64,000 nt of DNA from Tranzscheliella williamsii (lineage: Eukaryota > Basidiomycota > Ustilaginomycetes > Ustilaginales > Ustilaginaceae): positions 288,246 through 352,245 of the forward strand of contig JALBYF010000005.1 of NCBI GenBank assembly GCA_023212725.1, given 5' to 3'. The notes under the pieces are model-generated. The model was not told the origin of the DNA. It saw only the letters and a program-made list of their open reading frames with translations, and did not search any database. Shown here piece by piece: positions 40,817-50,096 of this stretch (the stretch's first letter is position 1; every line of letters starts with the position of its first letter). The translations under genes were made by a program, and so were the position numbers.

Positions 40817-41622
40817 CTGCTGGCCAGTCCCATCTTGCGCGCGTCGCACTGTTGCAAGGCGCAGCCGAGCTTGGTGGACTGCTTCCAGACCATCTGGGTA
40901 AAGTGGCCAGTCGTGTCTGCGAACGCGCCGGCGCCAAAGTCGTACTGCTTGGCCTCGTTGTACCACATATCGGTACTCTGCGTGGCGCCGAAGTGCGGCT
41001 GTGTGCCCACCGCCAGATTCTGCCCGTACTCGCTGTTCGGCGTGTGCTTCCACTCGCACTTCGACGCCCACTCTGCCGCTGCCGCGGCGAGCTTGGCATC
41101 CCACGCAAGCGCAGGCGCAGAGTGCTTGGCACGATCCGCATTGTGCCGCTTCAGCATCGCCGTCTGAAACGTGGACCCGCCCTCGGAACCACGCGCATCT
41201 CCAGACGCACTGGAAGCGTCCGACCCGGAACCAGCGGCGTCGTCGGGCTGTGCACCGCCAGCGCTGCCGTCAGACCCACCCTCCTCGTCCGTCTTCCGTT
41301 GTCGGTCGCTTTCTTCGCTTTTCGATGCGGGTGTTGAGGAAGCAGGGCGCCTGTTGCTGCCGTGCTGAGCGTGCCGATGCTTTCGATGGCTCTTGTTCTT
41401 GCCGTGAGCTTGTCGCGACGGCTGAGTCGACGCCTGTGAGGTCATTGCGTGTTGTGCGTTGGACGCGTGGTGCTTCCGCATCCTGGCATCACAGCTGCCG
41501 GCCTCCCGCACGTGGAGCGCAGAGGACTCGCCGCCCGCAGCATCGTCCAGGCTGTGCGCAGAGATGGCAGTAGCTACGACCAACGTACCGAGCAGACTGC
41601 TGAGCACCGTCGACAACTTCAT
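40696..41622 (-). CDS. Secreted CAP-domain (PR-1/SCP-like) protein
   Basis: 308 residues from the ATG at 41622, where a clear signal peptide begins (MKLSTVLSSLLGTLVVATAI). Residues 25-150 are low-complexity: a Lys/Arg/His-rich stretch (66-92) then an acidic Gly/Ser stretch. Residues 152-308 form a CAP domain: FQTAMLKRHNADRAKHSAPAL (H160), EYGQNLAVG, MWYNEAKQYDF (E223), TGHFTQMVWKQSTKLGCA (H240) and RYVVCNYHPPGN. The CAP tetrad is H160, E223 and H240 plus, in place of the usual Glu of GENL, Gln (Q201). Residues 271-284 are a (Thr-Ala)7 run inside the domain, encoded by a GGTGGC microsatellite. CAP proteins bind sterols, fatty acids or plant PR-1-like targets; a smut PR-1-like protein has been reported in host interaction. 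Whether this is its orthologue is not shown. Confidence 0.9.
40770..40815. repeat. (GGTGGC)n microsatellite inside the CAP gene
   Basis: About seven perfect GGTGGC units on the + strand, read on the minus strand as alternating Ala and Thr codons. It keeps frame, so changes in unit number would add or remove Thr-Ala pairs inside the CAP domain. Confidence 0.9.
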
Positions 41623-42762
41623 ACCGCCCAGCTTCGAGCTATAGATATAGAGAGGACCGCAAGAGACGCCAGAAAGGGCAAGCGATGACCAGACCGCTGC
41701 TATGGAGGAAACCGAAGGCAAAGACCGAAACAACGTGAATCCCGAGCGCTGATTAAAGGATTAGAGGATCGTTGCGAGAAGGGCTCAGCCGTAGGGGGGA
41801 CGTCTTAAACGATCGCGGGCACGACCTGGCTACGCTCGTAGAAAGGCGTCGAGTGGCTGTCCAGACTTGCACGCGCGTGAACAAAGGGCCATCCCGCATC
41901 ACTTGAGCGGTGGCAAGCCAAGCAGGCCATACGGCAACGGTGCAGAGCGAGCACCCCGCAGCTGCGCCCGGTTGCGTGGCAACAAGGGCGGCCGAGACCG
42001 ATGCGTCACGGGCAACCTCTGTCGTTGCAACGAAACCAGATGCCAGCATATACACCCTCAGGAGGCAGCGACGGCGTGTTGCTGGCGGACCGACGCTGGC
42101 TCGTCAAGGAGGGATTGGCAACGGAAAGCGTCCCAATCCAACTCCGCTGCGGCGTCCATGTCTGGTTGTCCGAACGGCTGACGCTGTTGTGCAGTGAGTC
42201 GACGCTGCAAGCGGGATGGGGTAAGTCGCCGTACGCGCCAAGGTCGCTTGGCGAAGGTGCGCCCTTGCTCGAGGTGTGTGCTGTCACCGCCTCGTGGCAC
42301 GCTGCCCAGTTGAGCTGTCCGCGCAAGCGAGCCAGCCTTGCTCGTCGGCCGCATTCGACCGCCCCTGTCGCGCCTTTCGCTAGTAGCGCACACATCCGCA
42401 CAACCCCTGTCTGGCGGCCGCTAGTCGAGCTTAGTGGCAGTTGTTCTTATTTCGATTAATGTAACAGTGGGCGAGAGAGTGTGGGAAAACTAGAGAAACG
42501 GTGGTGTAAACAGGAGGGAAAGACTAGGCGAACCGACGAGCCGAACATCGCACGGCGAACAGCGGAAGCGATGCTTTCATATTGATGGGTCATCATAGCG
42601 AGAAGCTAAATCTAAATAGAGGCACACAGAACGGGAGAGAGACAAGAGACGGGCGGGGATGGGGTAGAACCGCAACTGGAAAGGGCGTCCCGGGTCCGCT
42701 CGGCCTCCACCGCGAGAGCTGGCAACAGCGATGCAATGCCGTTGCCAAGCTTGGTATAGCGG
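41623..42762. other. Intergenic region upstream of the CAP gene
   Basis: 1.14 kb between the CAP start and the stop of the H+-ATPase gene, both leftward. It holds the CAP promoter (TATA-like ATATCTATAG near 41641-41650 is very close to the ATG) and the ATPase 3' UTR. Frames such as 42001-42459 have no domain and are rejected. Confidence 0.45.
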
Positions 42763-45651
42763 TTACTGAGTCTTGGAGAGACGTCGAGAGGCTTCCTGCG
42801 CCTGGATGCTTCCCAGACGCTGCAGCTCGTTGCTCGACATGTGGACCTTCTTCTGGCCACCAAAGCCCACCTTGCGCTGAGCGCGCTGGAGGAACGAGGT
42901 TCGGTTGGAGAACATGCTGTCCGCCCGCGAAGCCGTTCGGCTGAGGCTCTCGTGGGCAGCGGCAGGCGTCTTTTTGGTTCGGATCGACTTGAGCAAAAAC
43001 TTGGCGCCAAACTTGACCAGGTCCATGGGGAAGTACCAGACAATGTTCCAGACCCAGACAATGCCGATCCATCCACCCTCGATGCTCTTGACGTTGGTGA
43101 AGCCCCAGTCACCGAAAGCAGCAATGATCGAAGAGATGAGCTGGGCAAGGCAGAAAGCACCCATAAGAGCAAACGATGGGCGCTCCGTCCAGGAAAAGCC
43201 GTGAGATCGGGTAACAAAGATCAAAGCCTGAGCCTGAATGGCAACCTGCAGGTAAATAATCATATGGAGATGAGGGTCGTTGGGGTTGCCGTGATAAGGA
43301 GTCACGCCAAACCTGTCCTCAAAGAACGTAGTCTCGTAGATGACAGCGAAGAAGGCAAGCGTCGTGGCGACCTGGTAGAGACCGTAGAGCGAACCGCAGA
43401 AGAAGAGTTCGGTAAGGTCCCAGTGCTGAGGTTCCAGGGCGGGCTTGACAGTGTCGAGAGAGAGGGTCATGATGGAGCCATCGTTCAAGAAAGCAATAAT
43501 AAGCACCATGAATGGAGGGAAATCGCTCTTCCAGATAAAGGCAAGCAGAGAAAAGCCAATGACAACTCGGATGGTGATAGCGGCGGCGTAGGCAGCATAG
43601 TTCTTCATTCGACCAAAGATGATTCGCGACTGTCGAATGGCTTCGACAATGGTCGACAGACCGGGCTCGGTCAGCACGATATCAGCAGCACCTCGGGCAG
43701 CGTCGGTGGCACCTTCGACCGCAACACCGACGTTGGCACGGGCAAGAGCAGGAGCGTCGTTGGCACCGTCACCAGTCATGGCGGTCAAATGGCCGAGGCC
43801 TTGCAGTCGCTTGACAATCTCGTACTTGTGCTCGGGGAAGACACCGGCAAATCCATCAACGTCCAGAATCATCTCATCGAGAGAGCTGTAAGGGCTGCCC
43901 TCGGGAAGCTTTCCTTCGACGAGAACCTTGGAGTTGAACATTCGGTCGCCAAGACCAAGTCGGCGACCCGTTTCCTTGGCAATGGCGAGCTGGTCACCAG
44001 TGACCATCTTGACGCGAACACCGAGAGCCTGGGCATTGTCCAAAGTCTCCTTGGTGTCGTGTCGGGGGGGATCAAAGATGGCGAGAAGACCAAGAAGCTC
44101 AAAGCCGTTGCCTTCCGCCTCGACCTCACCAGAAGGAACTTCTTCAAAGGCAACAGCAAGACCTCGAAGACCTCGGTTGGCAAACTCTTCGACATCAGCC
44201 TCAAGTCGGTTCTCCTGCTCATCGGTCTTGTTTCGGCTGCAAATATCAATGATGACCGAGGTCATACCCTTGGTAACTCGCTTGATCTTTCCGGTAGCCT
44301 CCTCGAGGTAGGTAATCTCGGTGCGCTTGGCAACAGGGTCGAAGGGCTTGAAGTCGAGCAGCTTGATGCCCTTTCGAGCATCGGCAGGGTCCTTGAGAGT
44401 GCCAACAATGGTACCGTCAATGGCATCCTGGTTCTCGGTTCGGGAAGCGTAAGCACCGAATCGGATCACATCGTCGACATTGGCCCAGTCGGAATAGAGC
44501 TTGACGAGATCAGTGTCAATAGTGAGCTTGTTGGTGGTCAGGGTACCGGTCTTGTCAGAGCAAAGGATGTCGACACCAGCAAGCTCTTCGATGGCAGTGA
44601 TTCGGGTAACAATGGCCTTGTGCTTGGCAAGCTGCTGAGCACCGACAGCCAGGGTAACAGAGAGAACGCAAGGCATGGCAATGGGGATACCACCGATCAA
44701 GAGGACAAGAATGTTGTCGATACCTCGTCGGTATCGGTAACGGAAGCCAGCGTAGAGGATAAGGATCTCGAGCAGAATGAAAAGACCAATGGTGACCATG
44801 CAGAAGAGACCAATGCGGGACAGGACCTGCTGCAAATGACCGGTAGAGTCATCGTCAGAGCCAATCAGGGTGGCAGCTCGTCCGAAGAAAGTGTTGGGAC
44901 CGGTCGAGATGACGACACCCTCGGCTTCACCCTGCTTGCAGATGGAACCGGAGAAGCACTGGTCACCGACCTTCTTGTTGACGGGAAGAGATTCACCGGT
45001 CAACGAGGCCTGGTCACAAGAGACGGTAACGGCTTCAAACAGCCGGCAATCACCGGGCACAATGTCGCCGTGCTTGAAAGCGATAATGTCACCGGGGACC
45101 AGGTCGGCGGACTCGATCTCGATCCACTTGCCATCTCGCTTGCAACGGGCCTTGGGAGCGAGCGAGTCCATCAGAGCCTTGACGGCGTTACCAGCGCTGC
45201 GCTCCTCGACGAAACCAATGGTCGAGTTGATGAAGAGAAGAAGGACGATACCGACAAAGTCGGGCCAGTCAGGTGGCTTGCCTTCACCGTTGGAGAGCGC
45301 GATGGCGACAATGGCGGCACCTTCCATGACCCAAGAAAGAGGATTCCACATAAAGGACAAGAACTGGAGGATCGGGTTGGGCTCTGCCGTCTCAATCTTG
45401 TTCGGCCCGAAGATCTCTCGTCGGCGGGCACATTCTTCCTCGCCAAGACCCTCTGTGTTGCACTGGAGGAGAGTCCAAACGTCATCGAGTTCGACGACCT
45501 CGATATCGACCTTGGTTTTGTCATATAGATCCTCGGCCTTGAGCTCAATGGTGCTCATGTCAACGAGAGCATGCTTGGGGCCGGTTTCGCCGTGCTCAGC
45601 ATCGATGTCTCGATGCTTGGTCACCTTCTTCTCCTGCTCAACTGCCGACAT
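42763..45651 (-). CDS. PMA: Plasma-membrane H+-ATPase, plant-type P3A
   Basis: 962 residues from the ATG at 45651. It pumps protons out using ATP and sets the membrane potential for nutrient uptake. P-type landmarks: TGES (218-221), phosphorylation Asp D366 in CSDKTGTLTTNK, ATP-binding lysine in KRVTKGMTSV, FDPPRHDTKET, hinge TGDGANDAPALARANVGVAV, and IPIAMP in TM4; ten membrane segments are expected. The N-terminal cytosolic and TM1-2 stretch (FMWNPLSWVMEGAAIVAIAL, GKPPDWPDFVGI) is nearly plant AHA-like, unlike fungal Pma1. U. maydis is known to carry both a fungal-type and a plant-type pump, and this looks like the second. The C-terminal regulatory tail is basic and ends SRRLSKTQ, with Thr penultimate. 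No intron. Codon use is biased, suggesting high expression. Confidence 0.95.
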   Translation of the reverse strand: MSAVEQEKKVTKHRDIDAEHGETGPKHALVDMSTIELKAEDLYDKTKVDIEVVELDDVWTLLQCNTEGLGEEECARRREIFGPNKIETAEPNPILQFLSFMWNPLSWVMEGAAIVAIALSNGEGKPPDWPDFVGIVLLLFINSTIGFVEERSAGNAVKALMDSLAPKARCKRDGKWIEIESADLVPGDIIAFKHGDIVPGDCRLFEAVTVSCDQASLTGESLPVNKKVGDQCFSGSICKQGEAEGVVISTGPNTFFGRAATLIGSDDDSTGHLQQVLSRIGLFCMVTIGLFILLEILILYAGFRYRYRRGIDNILVLLIGGIPIAMPCVLSVTLAVGAQQLAKHKAIVTRITAIEELAGVDILCSDKTGTLTTNKLTIDTDLVKLYSDWANVDDVIRFGAYASRTENQDAIDGTIVGTLKDPADARKGIKLLDFKPFDPVAKRTEITYLEEATGKIKRVTKGMTSVIIDICSRNKTDEQENRLEADVEEFANRGLRGLAVAFEEVPSGEVEAEGNGFELLGLLAIFDPPRHDTKETLDNAQALGVRVKMVTGDQLAIAKETGRRLGLGDRMFNSKVLVEGKLPEGSPYSSLDEMILDVDGFAGVFPEHKYEIVKRLQGLGHLTAMTGDGANDAPALARANVGVAVEGATDAARGAADIVLTEPGLSTIVEAIRQSRIIFGRMKNYAAYAAAITIRVVIGFSLLAFIWKSDFPPFMVLIIAFLNDGSIMTLSLDTVKPALEPQHWDLTELFFCGSLYGLYQVATTLAFFAVIYETTFFEDRFGVTPYHGNPNDPHLHMIIYLQVAIQAQALIFVTRSHGFSWTERPSFALMGAFCLAQLISSIIAAFGDWGFTNVKSIEGGWIGIVWVWNIVWYFPMDLVKFGAKFLLKSIRTKKTPAAAHESLSRTASRADSMFSNRTSFLQRAQRKVGFGGQKKVHMSSNELQRLGSIQAQEASRRLSKTQ

Positions 45652-45881
45652 GTTGGGCAACCGCTATGTGATATGAATGTGGGTACCTAGTCCAAAGGGT
45701 CAGGAATGCTTTCCGCTTGGTGAGCAGCGAAAGGCAGCCTAGGGGAGAAACGGCGCTGGTGCCGGATCTCAGGACGGGTGGGAAGGGTGACGGAGGATAA
45801 GGTCGAGAGGGCGGGAGGATGGAAGCGAACGGAAGGATGAAAGAGATTTGGAAGAAGCCGAGAATGGCGAGGCAGACATGC

Positions 45882-45890
45882 CTTTATAGG
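45882..45890 (-). promoter_or_regulatory. Candidate TATA box of the H+-ATPase gene
   Basis: Minus-strand CTATAAAGG, about 230 bp before the ATG at 45651. The intervening sequence is purine-rich on the + strand, that is, pyrimidine-rich on the coding strand, as in fungal leaders. Confidence 0.4.
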
Positions 45891-46422
45891 ACTTTAGTGG
45901 GGCGCTGGGCGTCGGGAGAGGGGAAAGGCGGGCCACCGGCGACAAGGTTCAATAAGGAGAAGCTACAGTTGCAACACATGCTCTTCCCTCCCTCGTCTCA
46001 CCACACAGGCCCTCACCTCAAGCTTTGCAGCCAGCCAGCCGTATGCATGCTGTCCGTCGCCGGCCGACGGGGGGTTTAGAGGCAGGCGACGGCAGGAAAC
46101 GCACCAAAGAAGAAGATTACAGTCAGGATGGCTGACCGCCTTGGCTTCATTTTTGGTTACTTCTTGGCCAAGGCTTGACTTTTCTCGGCAGGCATTTGAC
46201 TTGCTGCTGCGAGCGTCTGGTTGGTAGTGAGCACTACAAGCCGGCCAGCCCGTCTTGCAGGTGCACGAGGGCAAAGGGGGAGCGCCTGGCCACCAAAGCA
46301 GCAGCAGCGAAGCAACCGTTACTGCAGTTCTATGCACGACCAGGAGGAGACCTGCGCGCTTTTTCGAAAGCAATACGGTGCGTACATTTGCCTGCTTAGG
46401 ATTGGATCGCCAACTGTCAGAT

Positions 46423-46464
46423 AGCGGAACATCACGCATAGTCAACAGCGGAACATCACGCATA
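46423..46464. repeat. 18-bp direct repeat, two copies
   Basis: AGCGGAACATCACGCATA occurs at 46423-46440 and again at 46447-46464, separated by 6 bp. Perfect copies in a gene-free region; a tandem duplication or paired binding site. Confidence 0.85.
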
Positions 46465-49400
46465 ATCGAAACCTTTCGGCCATCCCTAACGGTTTAGGTT
46501 AGGCCGAGAACTCGATTGGAAATTTGCGTCGGCTTTTCGGTCGAGCCAGTGCGACTTTGGCTGTTTTCGAACTAGGCCTCCGCGTGCGTGATGCCGCGAG
46601 CCTCTATCCTTCCGCACTTTGTTGCCCTCGGAGCAGCCGAAGCAAACCGCTACGCAAATGTGCAAGGCTTGGTGCGCTGCTCAGCGGTGAGGTAAGCACC
46701 TGTGCGTGTGCATTCAAAGTAGCGGCATCCCTGCTTCGCATACAAAAAGCCGAGTCCATCACAATTCCGCTCTTCATACCGGTAAAAGGGGGAGGAGCCA
46801 AGCCAAGTCCCGTGGATTCGAGGAATGGCTTGGCTCTCCCCCATTTTTGAAATTCCCGAAAACTTTTTCGTTTGGCTTGTTTTTCCTTTCCGCTTGCCAC
46901 GACGCCAAGTTGGGCAGGGGCAGATGCAAGCATGTCGACGGCAAGTAGACCAGCGTCTCACACCGCTTTAACGGTGAATCCAGCTTTACTCGAGGCAATT
47001 GAATGCTGTGGATCCCACCGCGCATGGTGGGCCAGACCACCCATCGGTGCATGTCGGTGGTTATGCAGTGGTTGTGCAGGCTGTTTGTTTGCACTCTCCT
47101 CCGCCATCGCGCTGGTGTAGCGGTGCCCAATCAAAGCTGCCGTTGCTGCCTAAGGAGCTGCCAACCGCCTGCACAGATCGACATTGTATTGGCATCCTTC
47201 AACCAACAGCATGATCTGTAGCTTCGGACGTAGCACCATTTCGCCATCCGAGGGGAAGGCATACCATATGCACTTGCATGCGGGTCAAAAAGCGGTTGCG
47301 GTTGGCCCTACACCGATACAGCGGCCCGGGTGCATATCCTTCCACGTACGCCCAAATGAAAGGGGTGCCTGTATTGTATCTGCATATTCTTTTGAAGTGC
47401 TGCTATATCCTTTGATACGCGTCGATAGATTAGTGATAAGCAACCCAGTTGCAAGACACACTACGCAACCGAATCGACGCAACCACCACGTTGATCTGCG
47501 CCTTGCTTTCTAGCTCAGGGGCATGGCACACGTTACTCTTCGGATTTCAAACGGCAAAGGTATCAACGAGGAGCATGTCGGGCTCTCCAGCCGGAAGTTG
47601 CACCGGTCGAAGAAGTATGAATGCTTGGTTGTCGCTTCTACGCCCTTGCACCTGTCTCGCACCTCGATAGCTCGTCTATAGAAGCGCATTTTGACGAAGC
47701 GGAAAAGGGTGGGCCAGTTCGACGACGGAGAGAACCGAAGGCTTGGCCCCAACAGAGCTGCGTCAAAGGATGGAAAAAGATGGCCGGCGATTATGAGGGT
47801 TAGAAATGCAAAGCACGTAAGAACTTGCTACAAGCGAGCCTAGTAAGGATAAGGATCACAACAGAGCTGACTGCAAACGGAACCTCACTGGATGGATGCG
47901 GAAGGCTGTCGATTTCATGCTGCTGTCGGGCGCTTTCTTTATCCTGTACGCTCGCGGTGATGAGCTATGAGCGATTGTGCAACAACACACACAGCTGCCA
48001 AAGGCAAGCAGGTCAAGGTACAAGTAGTGCTTCCACCCAACTTCATCGGTCCTGCCAACGGAACGGACGCGAAATACCGTTGTTGGGCCGAGTCAAATGT
48101 CTTGCGCTGGCCAGAATTCATGTAAGGTTATGTAGGTGGGTCAAGGGTTGGGGTTGCAGCCAAGCCACAGCTCGCGATTCCAAAATCGAGCCAAGATCCG
48201 CCCCAGGGTAGATTTTAGAGTGGCAGGCCGTGTAGATCCGAATGGCAGAAGACTCCTCGAGAGGACGACAGAGGGGCCTGCAGTGCAGGCGCTAGCTGCT
48301 TGCTTGGACACCGCTGCCCGCCATGCTCGCGTGGGCGAACCGCCTACCGTCTGTCTGCATATGCCGCCATCCCATACAGACCATAACAAACGATGACGGG
48401 AGAACGGGTGAGTCTCTCCAGCGAGATGCGCTTTCATCCGCTGCTGGCGTCAAAGAAAACAGAGAGCCAGCCGGAGATAGCTGCTGCAAGCTCGGCATCT
48501 CCCGTTTCCGTCATTTCCTCGTATGTATCTGTCCCAGTCGGCTTGCAGTAAGACACAAGCCAAGCTCGGTACAGACGCGCAGCCTCCTGCTGCCGCCTTT
48601 GTACCGCTGCTGGCGCGGAGCAGGAAGCGATCATTCGGGGGTTTCGAGGGAAGAAAACCTCGAATCGAGACAGTGGGCAAGCGGGACCAGATGGCCGGTT
48701 GAGGCCAATTGGCGGCGGCGAATTTGACAGCTTTCGGTTGCGCGCGCTTCGAGACATGATCCACCGTACGAGCTATCTACCCTCGCGCCCTCGTTCATGC
48801 AAACCGTTCGGAGAATTCAGAGGTGAGCCGCGAAAAGGCCTCTCTGACCCGCCAGCCTCGTGCCAGCGCGTGCCGAAACCGGCTTGGCCTGTTTCGATTT
48901 CGGCAAGTCTTGCTTAATCGATCCCACAGCGCAAACAGCTCACGCGCAAGCCCAGCCCTAGCGCCCTCCGGCACGGCTATCCATGCCCACGCGATCCTCT
49001 CCGGCAGCGCCCACGTCCTCCCGCTTAGCCGGTGGCCGCACCGAGCTCTTACGTCGCCCTTCGCTCGTCATCGTCGAGGCAGTTCCGCGGAGCACCAGCA
49101 ACAAAGGAGCCCGGTGCAGGCCGTGGGCAACAGGTGGAGCGCGAAATCGATTCGCTTTGAACTACGGATCCTTCCACCTCTCCGTCTCGGCGCACCAACG
49201 CAGAGACAAGTCAGAACACCACCCGCCATGCGCCACTCCACCATTCCCCGAAGATATCCGAATTCCTGCCCCCGCTCGCGGCGCCATAGTTCTTGGCTTC
49301 GTGCACCCTGAACCCTCGTAAGCCTCGAATGGACAGATTTCACACTGGGTGCGACCATACCCGGCTCATTGCCGCTGCGTGTGGGGCTCGCGGTGAGAGT

Positions 49401-50096
49401 CCACCCATGCAGCCACGGAGGATAACCACGGATGTCTCCAGAAGCAACGGCCGAGCGGGCGCTAGTTCGTCGATCTAACACGGACTATTTCGTGGATTCT
49501 ACACCTGCGCCTGCGACTTGTGACTGCGAGTGCCAAGCAACTCAAGCGCTAAGCGAGGCTAGGTCGTCGGTCAGAATAAGATGGCCGACACGCACGATCA
49601 GTGTAGGCGGGGCTGCTGCGCGACCCGGCGCCTTGGGCATACTGCCCGTTGCGCGCTGGGAGACGTTGGAAGAGAGGAGACAGCACGCAACATGGACGCA
49701 GCTGGCTAGCCGACCGACTCGGCCAAGACGACGCTAACGCATACCCCGCCCTTGGCCTTCGTGTGCAGGAGGCCAAGACGCGGCGACTGCGCCTTGAGCA
49801 TGCGCGTGGTTTCCATTCCTGTAGCCAGCTGTCATCCGCATTCTTGCCAAGCCTTATGCTCCCACGAGCGCTCCATTATCGTCGCCTGCTTATCGCACTA
49901 GTGCGCTTAGGCGTACGCGGCGTCAGACTGGGCAAAGTGTGGAATGCGGAGCCACCCGCGGCCTGAGATCATCTAGACGTGGGGTGAGCACGCTATCGTG
50001 CTTGGCGCAGTTGCGTCCAATAGCGAAGGGGGTATCATACACGTAGATCGGATCGGGCAGACGGCGGGGAGAGATGGGATCGGGCTGGGCAGCGAG

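Larger units (their letters stand above)
45652..50096. other. 4.4-kb gene-free region
   Basis: Between the H+-ATPase start and the MDM34 stop. The left 400 bp should be the ATPase promoter and leader. Beyond it all frames on both strands are short and featureless. It contains an 18-bp direct repeat near 46.4 kb. CpG is common throughout, so it does not look like decayed transposon DNA. No tRNA-like B box or splice-consistent gene was found. Confidence 0.5.

Noticed and set aside
42001..42459. 152-codon frame between the CAP and H+-ATPase genes
   Set aside because: No domain or signal peptide; overlapping frames of similar length exist on the other strand.
42841..45528. 895-codon open frame on the + strand opposite the H+-ATPase
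   Set aside because: Antisense shadow: biased codon use of the real gene avoids the codons that would give antisense stops. No domain in the antisense protein.
46484..46503. CCCTAAC and TTAGGTTAGG, telomere-like
   Set aside because: Only one or two degenerate units in opposite orientations; not an interstitial telomere.
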